Shown: one piece after another, positions 9,936 to 22,850 of the stretch
Layout: the number at the start of each line of letters is the position of its first letter
How positions within the stretch are numbered: position 1 is the stretch's first letter
From: Chrysogorgia sp. JL179-B06
Taxonomy: Eukaryota; Cnidaria; Anthozoa; Scleralcyonacea; Chrysogorgiidae
Assembly (NCBI GenBank): GCA_035772405.1
Contig: JAYKKM010000225.1
Coordinates: forward strand, 62,001-126,000
Direction of reading: 5' to 3'
Length of the DNA: 64,000 bases
Translations under genes and position numbers: made by a program
Notes under the pieces: model-generated
What the model saw: only the letters and a program-made list of their open reading frames with translations
Told to the model about the DNA's origin: nothing
Database searches by the model: none

Positions 9936-12052
9936 CTATAGTGGGAAAACACTATATTGAATATAAGTTGTAAATAAATGGACGATAGTCAACCTCAAAT
10001 TCTCTACACTCGTTACAGTGCTACAATCAAGCAAGGTCAGTGCGAATCGACGGTGCGAATGTTAACCGAGCGAAGCGATGGTGCTAATATTGACGGGGGG
10101 CGTGGATCACTGCATAGCGTGTAGAATTCTGGCCTGCTATTCCTTTGATATACAGTCCAACATTCCTAACATTCCATTGGTCGAACGGCAAATTCGAACA
10201 ACGAAATTGGAAGAATTGACAATTAATATTTTCGCTTCTTTACGGTATTGCAATAAACCGCGTACAGAGCTTAACTTAATCTTGCTTTCAAGTAAGTTTA
10301 TAGCGTCTGAATGCCAACTCCTTTTCAATGTTTTATGTTAGCAATTTAAAGTTAATACAAATATAGTGTACGTATGTCCGAGTCTTTTAGTCAAGCTTTC
10401 ATTTGATATATAGCATGAATTTTAAAAGGCAGTAGTTCAAATGATATCGTCGTCGGAATCTGGAAGATGTCAAGTTCGAGTTCGTAAATTCAAAAGGTGT
10501 TCAAAGGCAAACCCGTTTTCGCTTTTTTAGAGGTGTTAGCAATCAGTTACAAAGATATATTTTTTGAAGGTATATCAGAGTCCGTTATTCAAGCTTTCGT
10601 TTGATGTATAGCACGAGTTCTTAAAGTTTGTATTTCAAAAGATATCGTCGTCGGAATATGTGAAAATCAGTTATTTTATTTGATATATGAAATCAGTTCG
10701 TTGCCATGGTAATAATTTCATCGTTTCTCCTAAATATATCTCGAACGAAAAGCCGAAAGCGAAACAATTAATTATTGTTACTATAATACGAAAGAGGAAA
10801 ACAAGTACAGAAATGTTTTTTACTCAGTACAACTTCTTTTTTGTCTGTTCTAAACATGTTCACAATACGTATACGCAACAACCCCTAGATGACTGTCAAC
10901 TGGTCTTTAATTTTGCCGACATAACTGGGATAATATAGGTACCATAGTAGAAAGAAGCTTAGTAATACAAACTTTTTGTAAACTTTATAAATAAACAACT
11001 GACAACTTTAGCTTTTTCAGTGACCAATTATATAATCTTTATCTTCATATTTGCATGCCTTCGAAGCGGCTTGATGAATAAAATGTTTTAAGCTAACTTT
11101 GTGAAAATGAAAATCGTATCCTCACTCAGCCCTTCATCTCGCATCTTTCCAGCTATATGGTCGAACTGGCTGGTATTTTCTTCATACCTACAGCATACAG
11201 TATCTACTATCTTCCTCATCGGCAGCCGCCTCCTCTTCTTCCTCATAGTTTTCACATGTCGTCGCTTCCCTTTCCTAACGAAAACCGCGGTGGAACCTAC
11301 AGGGTAGGATGAACCTCGGTTGAACCTATAGGTACAACCCCCTATTTAAGTATTATTCAACAATTACACTAGCACCATACATGGCCGGCCCCAAAGATCG
11401 TCTCAAATGGATATATTGTATGACCATTGTGGTAAAATTAGTTCAAATGCATGGGATCAGAAGATTTATACAGTTTGTTTGTCTGCCTTATACAGGGTAC
11501 TTAGCCCAAAATACAATTTTTGTTTGGTTTGTAGCCGCAGGTTTTTTGTGGTAGAGGATTTGCTTAAAGAGCGAGTGTCAACCGTCGTGCATTGCGCGTT
11601 TGTGTTTATCTTTTCGTACAATAACAAAGTGTTTTGAAGTGCTTCGTTGCCAACTTCGGAAATTCGCCGAGTCTTCTCAAAAAACCCTATAGAGGCTTTC
11701 TCATCAAGAAAACGTTGAATTTTGTGAAAAATGCAGAAATAATTACTTTCTAAGGTATGTGTTCTTTAAATTAAAAGACAAAATGAATAATTTATATCAA
11801 TGATTGACAAAATATATTTACGGAGTTCACAAAGTGCATTTCGTGCTTCGAAAAATGGCCGACCGAGAGTGCAATGCGTCACGGTTGACACTCACTCTTT
11901 AAGGATTTTTTGCTTAATGACGTTTCCCCTTTTTTTCCGAGGAAGCAGAGTTTGGAAAACTAAACTAATTTAACTAAATTTAATTTAATTTAACTAAACT
12001 AAAGTTAGAGAATTAACGTTATGTATAGGTTTTGTTCATAAATATTACCAAC
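9936..12052. other. IQUB intron 10 with a two-copy repeat and a TTAA MITE
   Basis: About 90 bp around 10378-10470 is repeated at 10570-10660; both copies carry AAGATATCGTCGTCGGAAT or a close variant. A TTAA-bounded MITE lies at 11564-11902. The remaining open frames are short and lack protein-like character. Confidence 0.5.
11564..11902. mobile_element. TTAA-bounded MITE (copy 2)
   Basis: The left end TTAAAGAGCGAGTGTCAACC is complementary to the right end GGTTGACACTCACTCTTTAA apart from one change. The TIRs extend about 34 bp, into GCATTGCGC. It has no ORF. It shares TTAA bounds with six other foldbacks here but has its own termini. Confidence 0.75.
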
Positions 12053-12317
12053 CTTCAAGATTAGCTTCCTTGACACCTCTCATCAAGAGATCAGCCTCTC
12101 GGTCAATCAGTTCAATAATCTCTTCTGTCAAGTTACAGTCGTGTTCCTTCACTGTATGTTTCACAGTCAACAACACGTCCAATCTTTCATCTTGAGTCAA
12201 GTATTTCATGTTCAAGCTGTTATAGATGTCACGAAGTTCTTTTGCTCTTATTGTATAAGGCGTGTCCATTTCAGTTATTTTACCATCGAAAGCTTTCCAT
12301 CTCTTTGGGGAGGCGGC
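12053..12317 (-). CDS. IQUB: IQUB exon 10
   Basis: The acceptor GTATTAG precedes GCCGCCTCC and the donor is GAAG/GTTGGT. The product includes [36 protein letters not shown] and [20 protein letters not shown]. This is the best conserved stretch of the protein. Length is 265 bp, ending with one base of the Gly codon. Confidence 0.96.
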
Positions 12318-12770
12318 CTAATACAAAATGATAGAGACTTTATTAACAACAATTTGAGATAGTTAAGACTTTAATTCACGGTATATCATTAACACGGATA
12401 TTAATGTTTTCAGTTTAAATTCAAATTTATCATTGTTATGTAACAAGGGTATAAATAATGTGAAGACTCGAAAACCAAGAAAGCTACTAGAAACAATCAA
12501 GAAACGAATCAATAAACGTGAATAAACTAACAAACCAAATATGAGGTCTAAACACTAAGATAGAAAAATTAGTATACTGGGTTAGGCACATTACCAATCT
12601 GTTTACGCTATTTCCGCATTTAAAAATTTTTAAATTTAAATGTAAACATTGTTTGTTTCATTATAACAAGCAAATAAATAGCAAGCCTCCAAACACTTTT
12701 ACACAATTAACTAGCAAAAAAAACAACAGCCAAACGTATCATTGTTAATATAAACAAAATGTCTGCACAC

Positions 12771-12946
12771 CTTATTGAGAAACGTTTTTGTGCATTTTTC
12801 TTTATTTTCAACATCAGCTTTCAATTTGTGTCGTCCAATAGATGCAATTAAATAAGCTTCTTGTTCAAGTAAACCAGCCAAAGCCGCCTTTCTCTCAGGA
12901 CCACTCATTAACTCGTTAATCTTTTCTATTTCTTCTTTTTTCCATT
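12771..12946 (-). CDS. IQUB: IQUB exon 9
   Basis: The acceptor TACCTATAG precedes AATGGAAA and the donor is AAG/GTGTGC. The product WKKEEIEKINELMSGPERKA, then LEQEAYLIASIGRH and TFLNK, aligns with human FWRQEELTRINQSFTGAERKA and IIASIGRH. Length is 176 bp. Confidence 0.94.
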
Positions 12947-14346
12947 CTATAGGTAACAGAATGAACAACTATGAGAAAACACTTGGTACAGTAGATAATC
13001 AAAGTCCAGCATAGTTGATGTACAGAAAATTGCGAAGAAATAATTGTTTTCGTCCAAATTATGTCCGGGGACCATCCTTGTTTCCGCAATTATCATTGGC
13101 ATGCCACTGCTGTTGCTAATTGTTATAGCTATAGTTGTTATATCGGTTGTAACTTATTGATTGCTCCAGTGATTTTCAAAACAACGTCAGCCTGCACGAG
13201 TGGCGTGTGCTATTAGGGCGTTGCCCACTGATCTCTATATACCTGGATTGCTCATCCCTTATTGCGAGTAGTTAAAATTTTGAAACCACCGGCGGCCATA
13301 TTGGTACCCCTACACCAGCGTACCTTGCGAGCTTACAACTTGGTTCCAATGGTTTTTCTTGTCGTGGAGTACTTTCACCTTTTTCACCTCGACATTCACT
13401 CGGCATTTGTTGAAATGTTATGGATTTTTCACATCATGCCTTTTGTTCGCAGTGTTTCAACAACCGCATTACTATGGAGCTTTAATATCAATATTTGTTT
13501 CAGAAATGTTTTTAAAAAGGTACTAGTAAATTTAGTATTTTAGTATATTTTATAGTTTTGGGTTGATTCGAATGCAGCGTCTGCCTGGCTTTAATATGTT
13601 ATTCTCTGGCATTGGATTTTTTTGAAGATATGCTCTTTTCTTTTTGCTAACTAAGTTCTCGAACTATTAATGACCAGCTCTTTCAGGAGCCAAACAGCAG
13701 TCTGCATGCTGTATCTCCAAGTTTCTTGTTTAAGCTAACACTATTTTAATGTTTAACTTTATGTAGCCTTACAAGCCTTGGACAACAACAGCGTCCGAGT
13801 TGCAGCACCATCGCCTCGTTTAGTTAAATATTTATTTGTATTGCTTGCAACGTACTGAAAATCAAATGTAAATTCAATTTAAATTTTTTTATTTGTCATG
13901 TTCAAGTTCAAATTCAAGTTTTATTCACACTATTTTTGAGATATTATTTACATGTAGATTAATAATTAGATACATGTTGATATTTTTTATTAAAGTTACA
14001 GATTGGTGTAACATGTGCAGAGAACAAAGTAGCCTAGGCTTTCGAGTTGTACTCTGCCTATGTTTAAGTAAAATTAATGACCGAGCTAAAAACAGTTAGT
14101 CTAATCCCTCTTGGCCACCACTAAATCAAGAGCGACCACAAGGTAAACAACCAATAACTACATATAAAATAGTATTTCTTTTAGTTACAACCACTGATCA
14201 AGAAACTGGTCAGCGATTGCAACTGAACTTGAAATTTTACAAAAAATAAGAAATTATATACAAGATAAATAACAACACACAAGAGCAAAAAAAAAGAGAG
14301 GAGGATAAGAGTAAATATCTTCATCATTTTTAAATGAGACATACAA

Positions 14347-16378
14347 TCAGGATGAACTTTGTATATTGATGAGGTAAGTTTTAAACTGACTTTTGAATTG
14401 ACTTGTGTTTGTTAATTGTTTAAAATAATAAGGGACAGTTTCGCATATTTTGCCGGCTGTATATTTAAAAGTAAACTTTCCTGTATTTGTTCTTATTTTG
14501 GGACAATAGAGGTTGTTTCTACTGGCATGTCTAGTATTATAATTATGTATGCTTGTTACCGGGGTTAATAAATCACGAAACACAGAGGGTGTTTCATATT
14601 GATTGTGTATAATCTTATGAGTAAAGGTACAGATTTTTAACTTAACAACATTTTCAAATTTTAGGACATTTAGAAGATTAAAATAAGGATTAGCGGACTC
14701 CGTATTGCCAGCAAAGAAAATACTGCGCATGCGTTATTTTATTTTGTTTAGATTTTTTCCAAATTTGAGGTATAAGTATTTCCCCAACTCATGGATCCAT
14801 AATTTAAGTATGGAAAAATGAGTGCATAATATAATTGTTTTAACATGTGAATATTCAGATAGTATCGTAATTTATATAAAATTGATTGATTTTTTACTAT
14901 TTTGCTATTAGCATGTGTAATTTGAGTTTTCCAATTAAGGTGCTCATCTATATATATACCAAGATATTTTATATTGTTTTTTCTCTCTATTTTTGAAATA
15001 TTTATTTCTACTTTTTTTGTGTGTGATGAGGTAATTAACATATAATTGTTTTTTTTCATATAAACAGAGAGTTTATTACTAATGCAGCAATAAAAAACTT
15101 TAGTTAATTCAGCATTCATTATTGCCTCAAGTTCTTTTGAGTCCTTGCAACTATAAAATATATTGGCATCATCGGCAAATATACGAAAAGATAACTTCGG
15201 TGAGGAATTAGGCATGTCATTAATGTATAGAAAGAATAGCAAAGGACCAAGTCATGATCCTTGTGGAACTCCACAAACCATATTAAGTGGGGATGATGTA
15301 ACATTACCAATTTGTACATATTGAGTCCTATTACACAAGTAACTTCTGAACCACTCAAGAGGCATTCCACGTATCCCATATTTCTCTAATTTCATAAGCA
15401 AAATACGGTGATTAACAGTGTCGAATGCCTTTGAGAATCCAGAAAAATACCACATGTAATTAAGTTTTTATCTATAGAGGATTTAAACTTGCCAGTTATT
15501 TCCAATATAGCTTGTTCAGTGGAGTGACCTTTTCTAAATCCAAATTGATATTTAAAAAGTAAATTATGTTTTTCAAGGAAGTTGTACAATTGGTTATAAA
15601 TATTTTTTTCTAATACTTTACTAAAAGGTGATAAAATTGCTATTGGTCTATAATTATTCAAATCTGCTGCATCTCCATTTTTAAAAACTGGCGTTACCCT
15701 AGATATCTTAAAAATGTCTGGAACTACTGTATTCCTAAGGTAATTGACTGGTTGTAAATATAAGTAAACGGTGTAGCAAGTAAGCTACAGGCAATCTTAA
15801 TTAATTTGTTCTTAATTAATTTGTTTGGAACATCCAATGATGATTTGTTTTCATTTAATTCAGCAAAAAATCGAGATACATCTTCTTGATCAGTTACTGT
15901 TGAAAAGTAAAAACTATTTGCAGGGGTGCCTATTATGAATTTCATGGGATCATGATGGTCAGTATTTTCAATTAAACTAGCTAGATTAATTGGGCCTACA
16001 TTTATAAAGTGATGATTGAATTGATCTGCTACATCAGCCGGGTTAACATAGGTCTTGCCATTCCTTGTAATCTTTATTGGGTATTTGTTAGAACTCAATT
16101 TAGATTTACATTTAATCAATGTACCTATGAGTTTCCAATGTTTCCTTAATATTATCTTTGTATGTGTGAAAGGTTTGGTTGTATTTGTTTTTTGCTTTAT
16201 TTTTTAGTTTATTTACTAGTAAGTTTGCGTATTCCTTATAACTCTTAACTTTTGCTGGATTTTTGCTGAGAAAATGAGAGCGATACATTTTCTGTTTTCT
16301 TTTAATAGATAGTAGTAAACCCTTTGATATCCAAGGTTTAGTCAATTGTTTAATTTTACTTAACGAGGCTTGTTTCAT
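14347..16378 (-). pseudogene. reverse transcriptase pseudogene of the minus-strand LINE
   Basis: Successive frames carry the linker TKPWISKGLL, then [63 protein letters not shown] (catalytic Asp pair kept) and FPYLNYGSMSWG. A TGA directly follows GVPQGS, and frames shift near 15740, 15430 and 14740. It cannot make RT. Confidence 0.8.
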
Positions 16379-16891
16379 GGGAGCATGTTTGTTTACGACT
16401 TCCTTAATAGCATCTATGCATTTTTGAGATATATTATGAAGATCTTGGGAATCATTATAAATGTTAGTCCAATTAATTGACTTAATATCTTCCAGATATT
16501 CTTCTTTATTAAAGTACTTAAATTCCCTATAATATATTTCCTCCTTTCTTCTCTGTATTCTGCAGTTCTTATTTATACAAAATACTGGTAAGTGGTCTGA
16601 TAATTCAATCAGAGCAATCCCAGATTTAATATTATGTATAGGAGTATTTGTTTAAATATGATCTATTAATGTCAAAGAGTGGTCAGTAAGCCTCGTAGGT
16701 TTAGTAATAAGAGGTACAAAGTTATTAGAAAATAGCATATTTAAATATTCTTCAGTTTTAAAATGATCATAATATTTTAAGAAATCGATATTCATATCCC
16801 CCATGATATAAACCTGATGTTTTTTTCATTCAATTTTATTATTATATTCTCCATTTGTAACATGAATTCTGATATATTAGCAGTTGGATGT

Positions 16892-17323
16892 CTATAGATG
16901 CAAAGTTATATCAACTATGATGCAACCAATTATTGTATTTGTTTTATTATCATCAGTAACAATTTCTACCCAACATGATTCAACTAATGGCATTTTGAAT
17001 TTTAAATCTGGCCTATGAATGGATTGGAGGTCCTGGGAGATATAAAGGCCTGCACCTCCTGCAGCAGTATTAGAATCAGTATGAAAAAATCGATAATTAG
17101 GTAAATCAATGTTTGAAATAGAATTAATGTTCAACTTAGTTTCATATATAGCTAAGACATCAGGTATATTATCTAGGGAATATAAAAGATCATGCAATAG
17201 AGTAAGGTTTTTTGGAAGGCTTCGCATATTGCAGTGGTACAAGCTAACAAAGAAGATACAAGCTAACAAAGCCTGTGGTCCAGAGTCGATACCTGCACTT
17301 CGCATATTAGGACCCTTTGCCAA
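16892..17323 (-). pseudogene. LINE endonuclease domain fragment
   Basis: The frame reads NMRSLPKNLTLLHDLL, then VLAIYETKLN (containing the catalytic Glu) and GGAGLYISQDL, typical of AP-like endonucleases of non-LTR elements. It ends by frameshift before the GDMN and SDHLP motifs, which continue in other frames down to 16400. Confidence 0.7.
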
Positions 17324-17539
17324 GTTTTGGCTTACTAAATTAAATTATTGATTGTTTGTCCAATAAGTCCAGTAAGACTGTATAACTGAAATATAATTTG
17401 AATGATCATTTTTGGAAGAAAAAATTGATTACTTCTCTTGTGACTTGACTGAATAATTCTGCAGCAACTAAATGACTATATATTATTATATATGTAATGA
17501 ATATTAATGACTATATATATACATATAAATGTGTATGTT

Positions 17540-17667
17540 TTTGCAGTTTTACAGGAGGACAACTTGAAAGCCTTCTCTTAGCATTCAGATGCAAGTGTGT
17601 CAGATACACTTGGATATGAATGCTAAGAGAAGCCTTTCAATTTGTCCTCCTGTAAACTGTGCAAAAA
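17540..17667. mobile_element. small foldback MITE
   Basis: The left arm TTTTACAGGAGGACAACTTG and the downstream segment CTTAGCATTC pair with GAATGCTAAG and the right arm ending CCTCCTGTAAA. Total length is near 128 bp. It lies inside the 13.2-18.8 kb inverted-repeat block. Confidence 0.7.
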
Positions 17668-17910
17668 ATCCTTTATGGCATTGTAAATTAGTTCAAAAAT
17701 ACTCAACAACACTGCCCTTTGTGAGAATGTCAGTTGATTTAACAACCTATTTTGCAGTTGATGAATAGTCTACCAAACATATTTACAGAATATACCAGTT
17801 TCAAAGCATTTTTTTGCTGCAGCATACAGCTACTTGGAAAATTCTATTAATTTAGCAATTTTACAGATGTGTATTCAAATTCATCTCAAAAACTTTAATC
17901 ATATTTGTCA

Positions 17911-18080
17911 TTTAGTTTTGACTGAATAAGTTTAAAATTTGCTCCTTGTGACATTGTTTTGGAGGGGCACACAGGTTTATTTTTTGGATTTAATCAATTT
18001 GTCATTGAGTTTTGACTGAATAATAAAATTTGCTCCTTGTGACATTGTTTTGGAGGGGCACACAGGTTTATTTTTGGATA
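17911..18080. repeat. two-copy tandem repeat of about 90 bp
   Basis: The unit, with TTTTGACTGAATAA, GCTCCTTGTGACATTG and GGAGGGGCACACAGG, occurs twice in a row with one small indel. It has no coding frame. Confidence 0.8.
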
Positions 18081-18810
18081 TAGAGAAAATGTATGATTGA
18101 GTGAATTGTGGAATATTAAGATTGCTATCCCATATTAAATTACAAGTTATTATGTTAACAAGGGCACTTTGGCCAATGCCAAAGTATATGCATACGAAGT
18201 TACTTATGGCTGCTTAACTTTGTCTTTTCCACAACCCTGTACACAATAATTTCAACACAAACAAATAAAATGTCATTCAATTTAGTGTAAAAATTAAAAA
18301 ACTATTCGAGTTATTGTTAAAATATATGTGCATGGCAAGACATTTTATGCAACACAACAAATGCTCCAAGTTTTGCCAAAATAAAAAATACACACGAAAA
18401 AACAACCTTTGTTTATCAATTAATTATATTTTTATGCCTCATTGACAATTAAGCAAGTGATAATACTGAAAAGAAACAGTTTGGCCAGACAAAGGAAGAT
18501 CAGTTTTCTTACTTCGCAGTTTGCAGCTAAGAAAATTCGCAGCATGAATCTTCAGTTTTCGAGTCCGGTGTTTGCTTGAAACGGCTTATGAAATCGTAAG
18601 CCGGATATGAATTTGGTATTCTTGTTTTTTTCAGGGAAACAATAAATAACTGCACCCAATATACAATTTCGCAATTCCTAATCTGCTTTTTGTTTTTCTG
18701 GCCGCCATCTTGGTACCCTACATACGTCAGCTCCGGTGGCTTCACTTTTTGGGCTCCATGCGCAATCGGCCAGGTATTATAGAGATCAGTGGCGTTGCCA
18801 CTCACCACTG

Positions 18811-19131
18811 TTCAATTCAATTCAATTCAATAAACTTTATTTAAAGAGGATTTAAAATATTGCATAGCCAATATACAGTATCTGGTAAGTCAAAGACTTA
18901 TCTTCCCCAGGGCCCTCGCTATTTAAGTTAAAAATACAAAGTAAAAATATTTACAAAAGGTAGTAAAAATAACAAAATAAAACATACTAATACTAATTAG
19001 TAGCTATAAAATAATTTCTTGAGTATTTCTTCTTAAAATCATTTAGGGATACACTTTCTCTAATGTTTGAACTTAATGTGTCCATATCTTTACACTGCCA
19101 TATCCAAACGTTTTTATATATATTATAAATA
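18811..19131 (-). mobile_element. 3' end fragment of a minus-strand LINE
   Basis: TTCAA repeats at 18811-18835 followed by AATAAACTTTATTTA are the 3' tail of the local LINE type read on the minus strand. Only a few hundred bases remain, and no RT motif is seen in them. Confidence 0.5.
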
Positions 19132-19340
19132 CATATGATAAATCATGTGTCATGGGAGGATCATATAAACACCACTGTCTCAAAAATAAATAGGAATATA
19201 GCTCTACTTCGTAGAATTAAACGTTATTTACCATTACAGACAAGGAAACTATTTTTTAATACGCACATTCTTCCACATATGGATTATTGTTCTATTGTTT
19301 GGGGCCATCTGGGGAATAACCTCGTGTTGATTCGCGAGCT
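19132..19340 (+). pseudogene. RT C-terminal fragment
   Basis: The frame HVSWEDHINTTVSKINRNIALLRRIKRYL...ILPHMDYCSIVWG matches the RT-thumb boundary of LINE proteins. Both ends are lost. It sits head to head with the minus-strand 3' fragment just before it, so it is probably a rearranged piece. Confidence 0.65.
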
Positions 19341-19864
19341 TGGAACTCATGTGAGTAGAGTTATTTGTTATTAGTCGATCTCTCCCGTGTTTTGAGGGTT
19401 TTCCGGTTTTCCTCCCTCAGTAAAATCAACACTTAGATCTTAGCTGTGCTCCGTGCGGCCCCGCAATTTTTCGTTTCGTAAACGGTCGTTGCCACCAGTT
19501 ACGGTCGATGCCACCATTTCACTGACGTTAACGCGTCACATCCTGTCCTCCTTCTGAAACACGATATGATCGCACACGAGTATGAAAATTTCACGCCACG
19601 CAAACAGCATTTTCATACACCAACGTACAATGGCACCAACGTACAATGTTATAATACACGGAAAATTAATACACGGAAACCTATCGATTGTATTTAATAA
19701 AGAAAGAATGGTTATGTCTTAACGGTTGAACTCATGTTATAAATATTTTCGCACGATTTATATTACCGGGAGATTGAAAACGTATGAATTCAACACACGA
19801 TCGAGAATCAGAAATATATTTTAATGCCACATGCAAACAACAAGAATGTATGCTTAAAGCTAGT

Positions 19865-21070
19865 CCGTTCTATAAAGCAGGGTTAGTTTTAGTGTTTTTA
19901 GTGTTTAGTGTTTTAAGGTTAGTGTTTGATGTTCTTTGAAGCTTTTTGAAAGCAAAAGTTTATTCATGCAGCACTCATGAGTCATGTACTATAAGTATGA
20001 TTGATAATTTAATCAGATACTTGAATGGCAATTTTACAAACTAGAAAAGTTGGAAAATTGAAAAACTCAAGTTACAAAAGTGACAAGTTAAATTAAAATA
20101 CTTAAAATACTAAGAATTATTTACAAGTACAGTTCAAACTAAGTGATTTACTAGGACTATATACAATTAAAAGCAACTATCCCACATCTTAAATAAATGT
20201 CGGTAAGAAGCTATATTGCTAAAACGTTTGGTTCTACATTTAAATAATGGCAATTTACGGGCATCACGGAAGTTATAATGGTGAACAACAGGTTCAGGCA
20301 CCAAGTCTCTTAGTTTGCTGTCGGTTTTCAGGGTACTTTCATAGAAAGAGCGGCATAAAGACTCCCTTCTGTCGAAGAAAGTCGATAGGTTCAGCTCGCG
20401 TAGTCGTTGACTGTATGATAAGTGTGGATGGATTATTCGAACAGCACGCCGTTGTATGTCCTCAACGTAGTCTCTCAACAATAACGTCAAAGAGAAGTGC
20501 CACACAGGACAGACATATTCAAGTACAGGTCTAACAAAATAGCAGAAAACGGAACGAAGATCGCCCGAAGGAACACCGCTCCGCTTTAACGTCCGTAGAG
20601 CATACAAGCGCTTGCTAGCTTTAGAGCATATATATTATATAATCGATGTGCTTTCCCCACTTAATGTCAGATGATAACACGACGCCCAGCAGTTTAGTTG
20701 TCTGTACAGCCTCCAACTATATTGCCAGTTGGTAGTAAGTGGTGGGAGCAATGGCTTGTTCTTGAGGAATGACACAGTGAACTCCTTGGTCTTTTGTACG
20801 TTCAGTTTCATGTTATTGGCAGACGACCACTGGGTAATAATATTGTCAATCTCCTGCTGCAGAGTAGATGAATCAATAGCGGTTGCAGATATGACTTCGT
20901 AAATCGTACAGTCGTCCACATACTTATAAAGAGGCAGCGCGGTATAGACAAGTCATTTACCATGACGAGAAAGAATAACGGTCCAAGTTTGGTTCCCTGT
21001 GGTACACCTGCACAGACTGTCTTCCAGCAGGATCTGAATTGACCCAGCTTTACGCGCTGTAAGTACGGAA
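19865..21070 (-). mobile_element. 5'-truncated LINE in the loop of the inverted repeat
   Basis: Minus-strand frames carry GVPQGTKLGPLFFLVMVNDL, a YVDD catalytic motif in KYVDDCTIYEV, and a C-terminal region with RPVLEYVCPVWH and QRRAVRIIHP. This differs from the FADD-type LINEs elsewhere in the window, so it is a separate clade, not assigned. Frames shift near 20920 and 20635. Both edges abut the transposon arms. Confidence 0.7.
20167..20607 (-). pseudogene. C-terminal RT frame of the YVDD LINE
   Basis: The 146-residue frame runs from MYALRTLKRSGV through VFCYFVRPVLEYVCPVWHFSL to RHLFKMWDSCF and a stop. It is the intact end of the RT protein, but the upstream frames are broken. Confidence 0.7.
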
Positions 21071-21306
21071 TAGCTTTAAGCATACATTCTTGTTGTTTGT
21101 GGCATTAAAATATATTTTCTGATTCTCGATCGTACATGTATGTTGAATTCATATATACGTCTTCAATCTCCCGGTATATATAAATCGTGCGAAAATATTT
21201 ATAACATATGAGTTTAAGACATGACCATTCTTTCTTTCTTTATTAAATACAGGCGATAGGTTTCCGTGTATTCGTTGGTCTATTTAGATTTAGTAGAAAC
21301 TTGCAT

Positions 21307-21517
21307 GGTCTATTACAAATGCTGCATTCTTATTGGCTACTCAACCGTTGTCTATTCGTGATAGACAACGTTTGGGAAACGTGCTCAAAACAATGGCAGA
21401 AAACTCTCGTTTGGGGAGGTTTCAGATGCGTTTTTGGATAATTTTTTGGAGAATGCATGATTGGTAATAGTCCACTAAAACAATTAGACAACTCGTCCTC
21501 GTTGTCTAATTGTTAAA
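21307..21517. mobile_element. short hairpin element, relative of 4956-5572
   Basis: It begins TGGTCTATTACAAATGC with a hairpin of GTTGTCTAT and ATAGACAAC. It ends with a one-shell hairpin in which ACAATTAGACAA and its complement flank two CTCG blocks (21492 and 21498). It lies in the right arm of the inverted-repeat transposon and is absent from the left arm. Confidence 0.7.
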
Positions 21518-22077
21518 TAGAGAAATATGTAAACAGCGGTTGTCGTTTTGATAGAGCAATTAATTATTCACCATTGACACAGTTATCGTCGAATGACAGG
21601 TCGGAGCAATTCCTGCATTTAGCCGCATGTCAACCATTAGCTAGTTTCCGCAAGTCCCAGTTTTTGTTTAACGGCATGCACGCGTGGCGTTGCGTGAAAT
21701 TCTCAAACGCGTGGTGTGACGCGTTAACGCCAGTGAAATGGTGGCATCGACCGTGGCAACGACCGTTTACGAAACGGAAAATTGCTGCGGCGCCTTTGAC
21801 ATACCTTCGACTCAGCCACGTTCGAGCTAAACAATTTATAAAGACTTTGCTGTTGTGTCTGTTAATAAGACCATTATTATTAAAGCCCACGTTTGTTCTG
21901 TATGCACCTACTCATAAGTTGGGACAACCAAAACAGAACTGTCACACAAGTCTATTCCAGCGCATCCATTGAACAATAAATGGAGCAGCCTGTCGGTGTT
22001 ATATCTGTGAATACGCATGCTCCTCAAGCTGGTAAACTCCTATTAACTTCCAGCTATACATTGTACGCTCAACTTAC

Positions 22078-22189
22078 TTTCTAATGCTGCGTACAACAGA
22101 TCAAAATCTGTTTTACTGCTTGGATTCATCCTTTTTTCCCATTCCCGTTTTAAATGCTCTTCTTTTTCGCGCCTTCTTTTCATCTCTTC
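22078..22189 (-). CDS. IQUB: IQUB exon 8
   Basis: The acceptor TTTTGTGTACAG precedes GAAGAGATG and the donor is GAAA/GTAAGT. The product EEMKRRREKEEHLKREWEKR then MNPSSKTDFDLLYAALE aligns with human [31 protein letters not shown]. It is a charged, probably coiled-coil helix. Confidence 0.94.
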
Positions 22190-22850
22190 CTGTACACAAA
22201 ATAAAGGTTATACTAAAGTTGAAAATTATTTTGGAATTAAATTCTAAGGTCTCCGATCGAGCTTTCCATATCTAACCTTTTCCATAAAATATGAACTTAA
22301 AACTAAAATCCGACTGATAATAATGAACATAAACTTTATTTCTGCATTGTCTATATCTTTAGCTCTTACAAACGAATGGAGGACACTTAATAACGTAAAA
22401 AATACCCTAAAAATACATGTATAATTAATTAAAATTTTAAATTAATTTAGTCAAATTAAAGAAAGTAGATCCTAAATTCTAACCATATAGTTCCTTACTG
22501 CTAAGCATTGTTAAGTATCTTGAAGCGCTACAAATTCTAACATTTACAGTCGTTGTCAATAAGCCAAGCTCAATGATTTTATGCTTACATATAATGAAAT
22601 GGAATTTCAGTGAAATTAATATTTGAAGAAGACTGGAAAAAACGGAGACACCCGCGTTTTGCTGAGACCGAAAGATTGAAGAAAAAATAATGACCAAGCA
22701 AAACTACAGCAATTATATGACATATTGCAACGACCCTTTAAGCGTTAACCAAGCATAGATATAATGAGAATAAATGAAATGATCACCAAAAGATAGACTG
22801 ACATGTTTTTTAAACTGCTACAACAACTCGTCCAATAAGAAATGTTTTTA

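Larger units (their letters stand above)
13903..17325 (-). mobile_element. LINE of the Jockey/CR1/L2 group, nearly full ORF2 but broken
   Basis: On the minus strand an endonuclease begins near 17260 (YHCNMRSLPKN, then GGAGLYIS). It continues with GDMNIDFLKYYDHF near 16790 and SDHLPVF near 16600, then RT to 14347. The 3' UTR runs to about 13903, where TTGAA-type repeats form the tail. Its C-terminal HNYNTRHA block matches HNYNTRSA of the LINE at 41-44.8 kb, so the two are relatives. At least five frame breaks make it inactive. Confidence 0.8.
13216..18799. mobile_element. large inverted-repeat element in IQUB intron 8, split by a LINE
   Basis: Arms 13216-13245 and 18770-18799 share CCACTGATCTCTATA and TACCTGG in inverted order. 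A second paired block (GGCGGCCAT and TTGGTACCC) lies just inside, at about 13290-13314 and 18701-18740. The interior holds a decayed LINE and smaller foldbacks. No transposase was recognised, so this may be a non-autonomous element enlarged by later insertions. Confidence 0.55.
19463..21785. mobile_element. inverted-repeat transposon with long arms, interrupted by a LINE
   Basis: The arms 19463-19863 and 21070-21785 are inverted copies. They include TTTCGTAAACGGTCGTTGCC at the outer edge and TTTAATGCCAC near the inner edge. The right arm has gained a hairpin element (21307-21517). The interior holds a minus-strand LINE piece. The outer motif GTAAACGGTCGTT also occurs in the 50.3-55.0 kb inverted-repeat element, so they belong to one family. 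No transposase was found. Confidence 0.7.

Noticed and set aside
10137..10341. Overlapping frames on both strands as small genes
   Set aside because: They are shadows of each other in IQUB intron 10, with no homology, splice or codon support.
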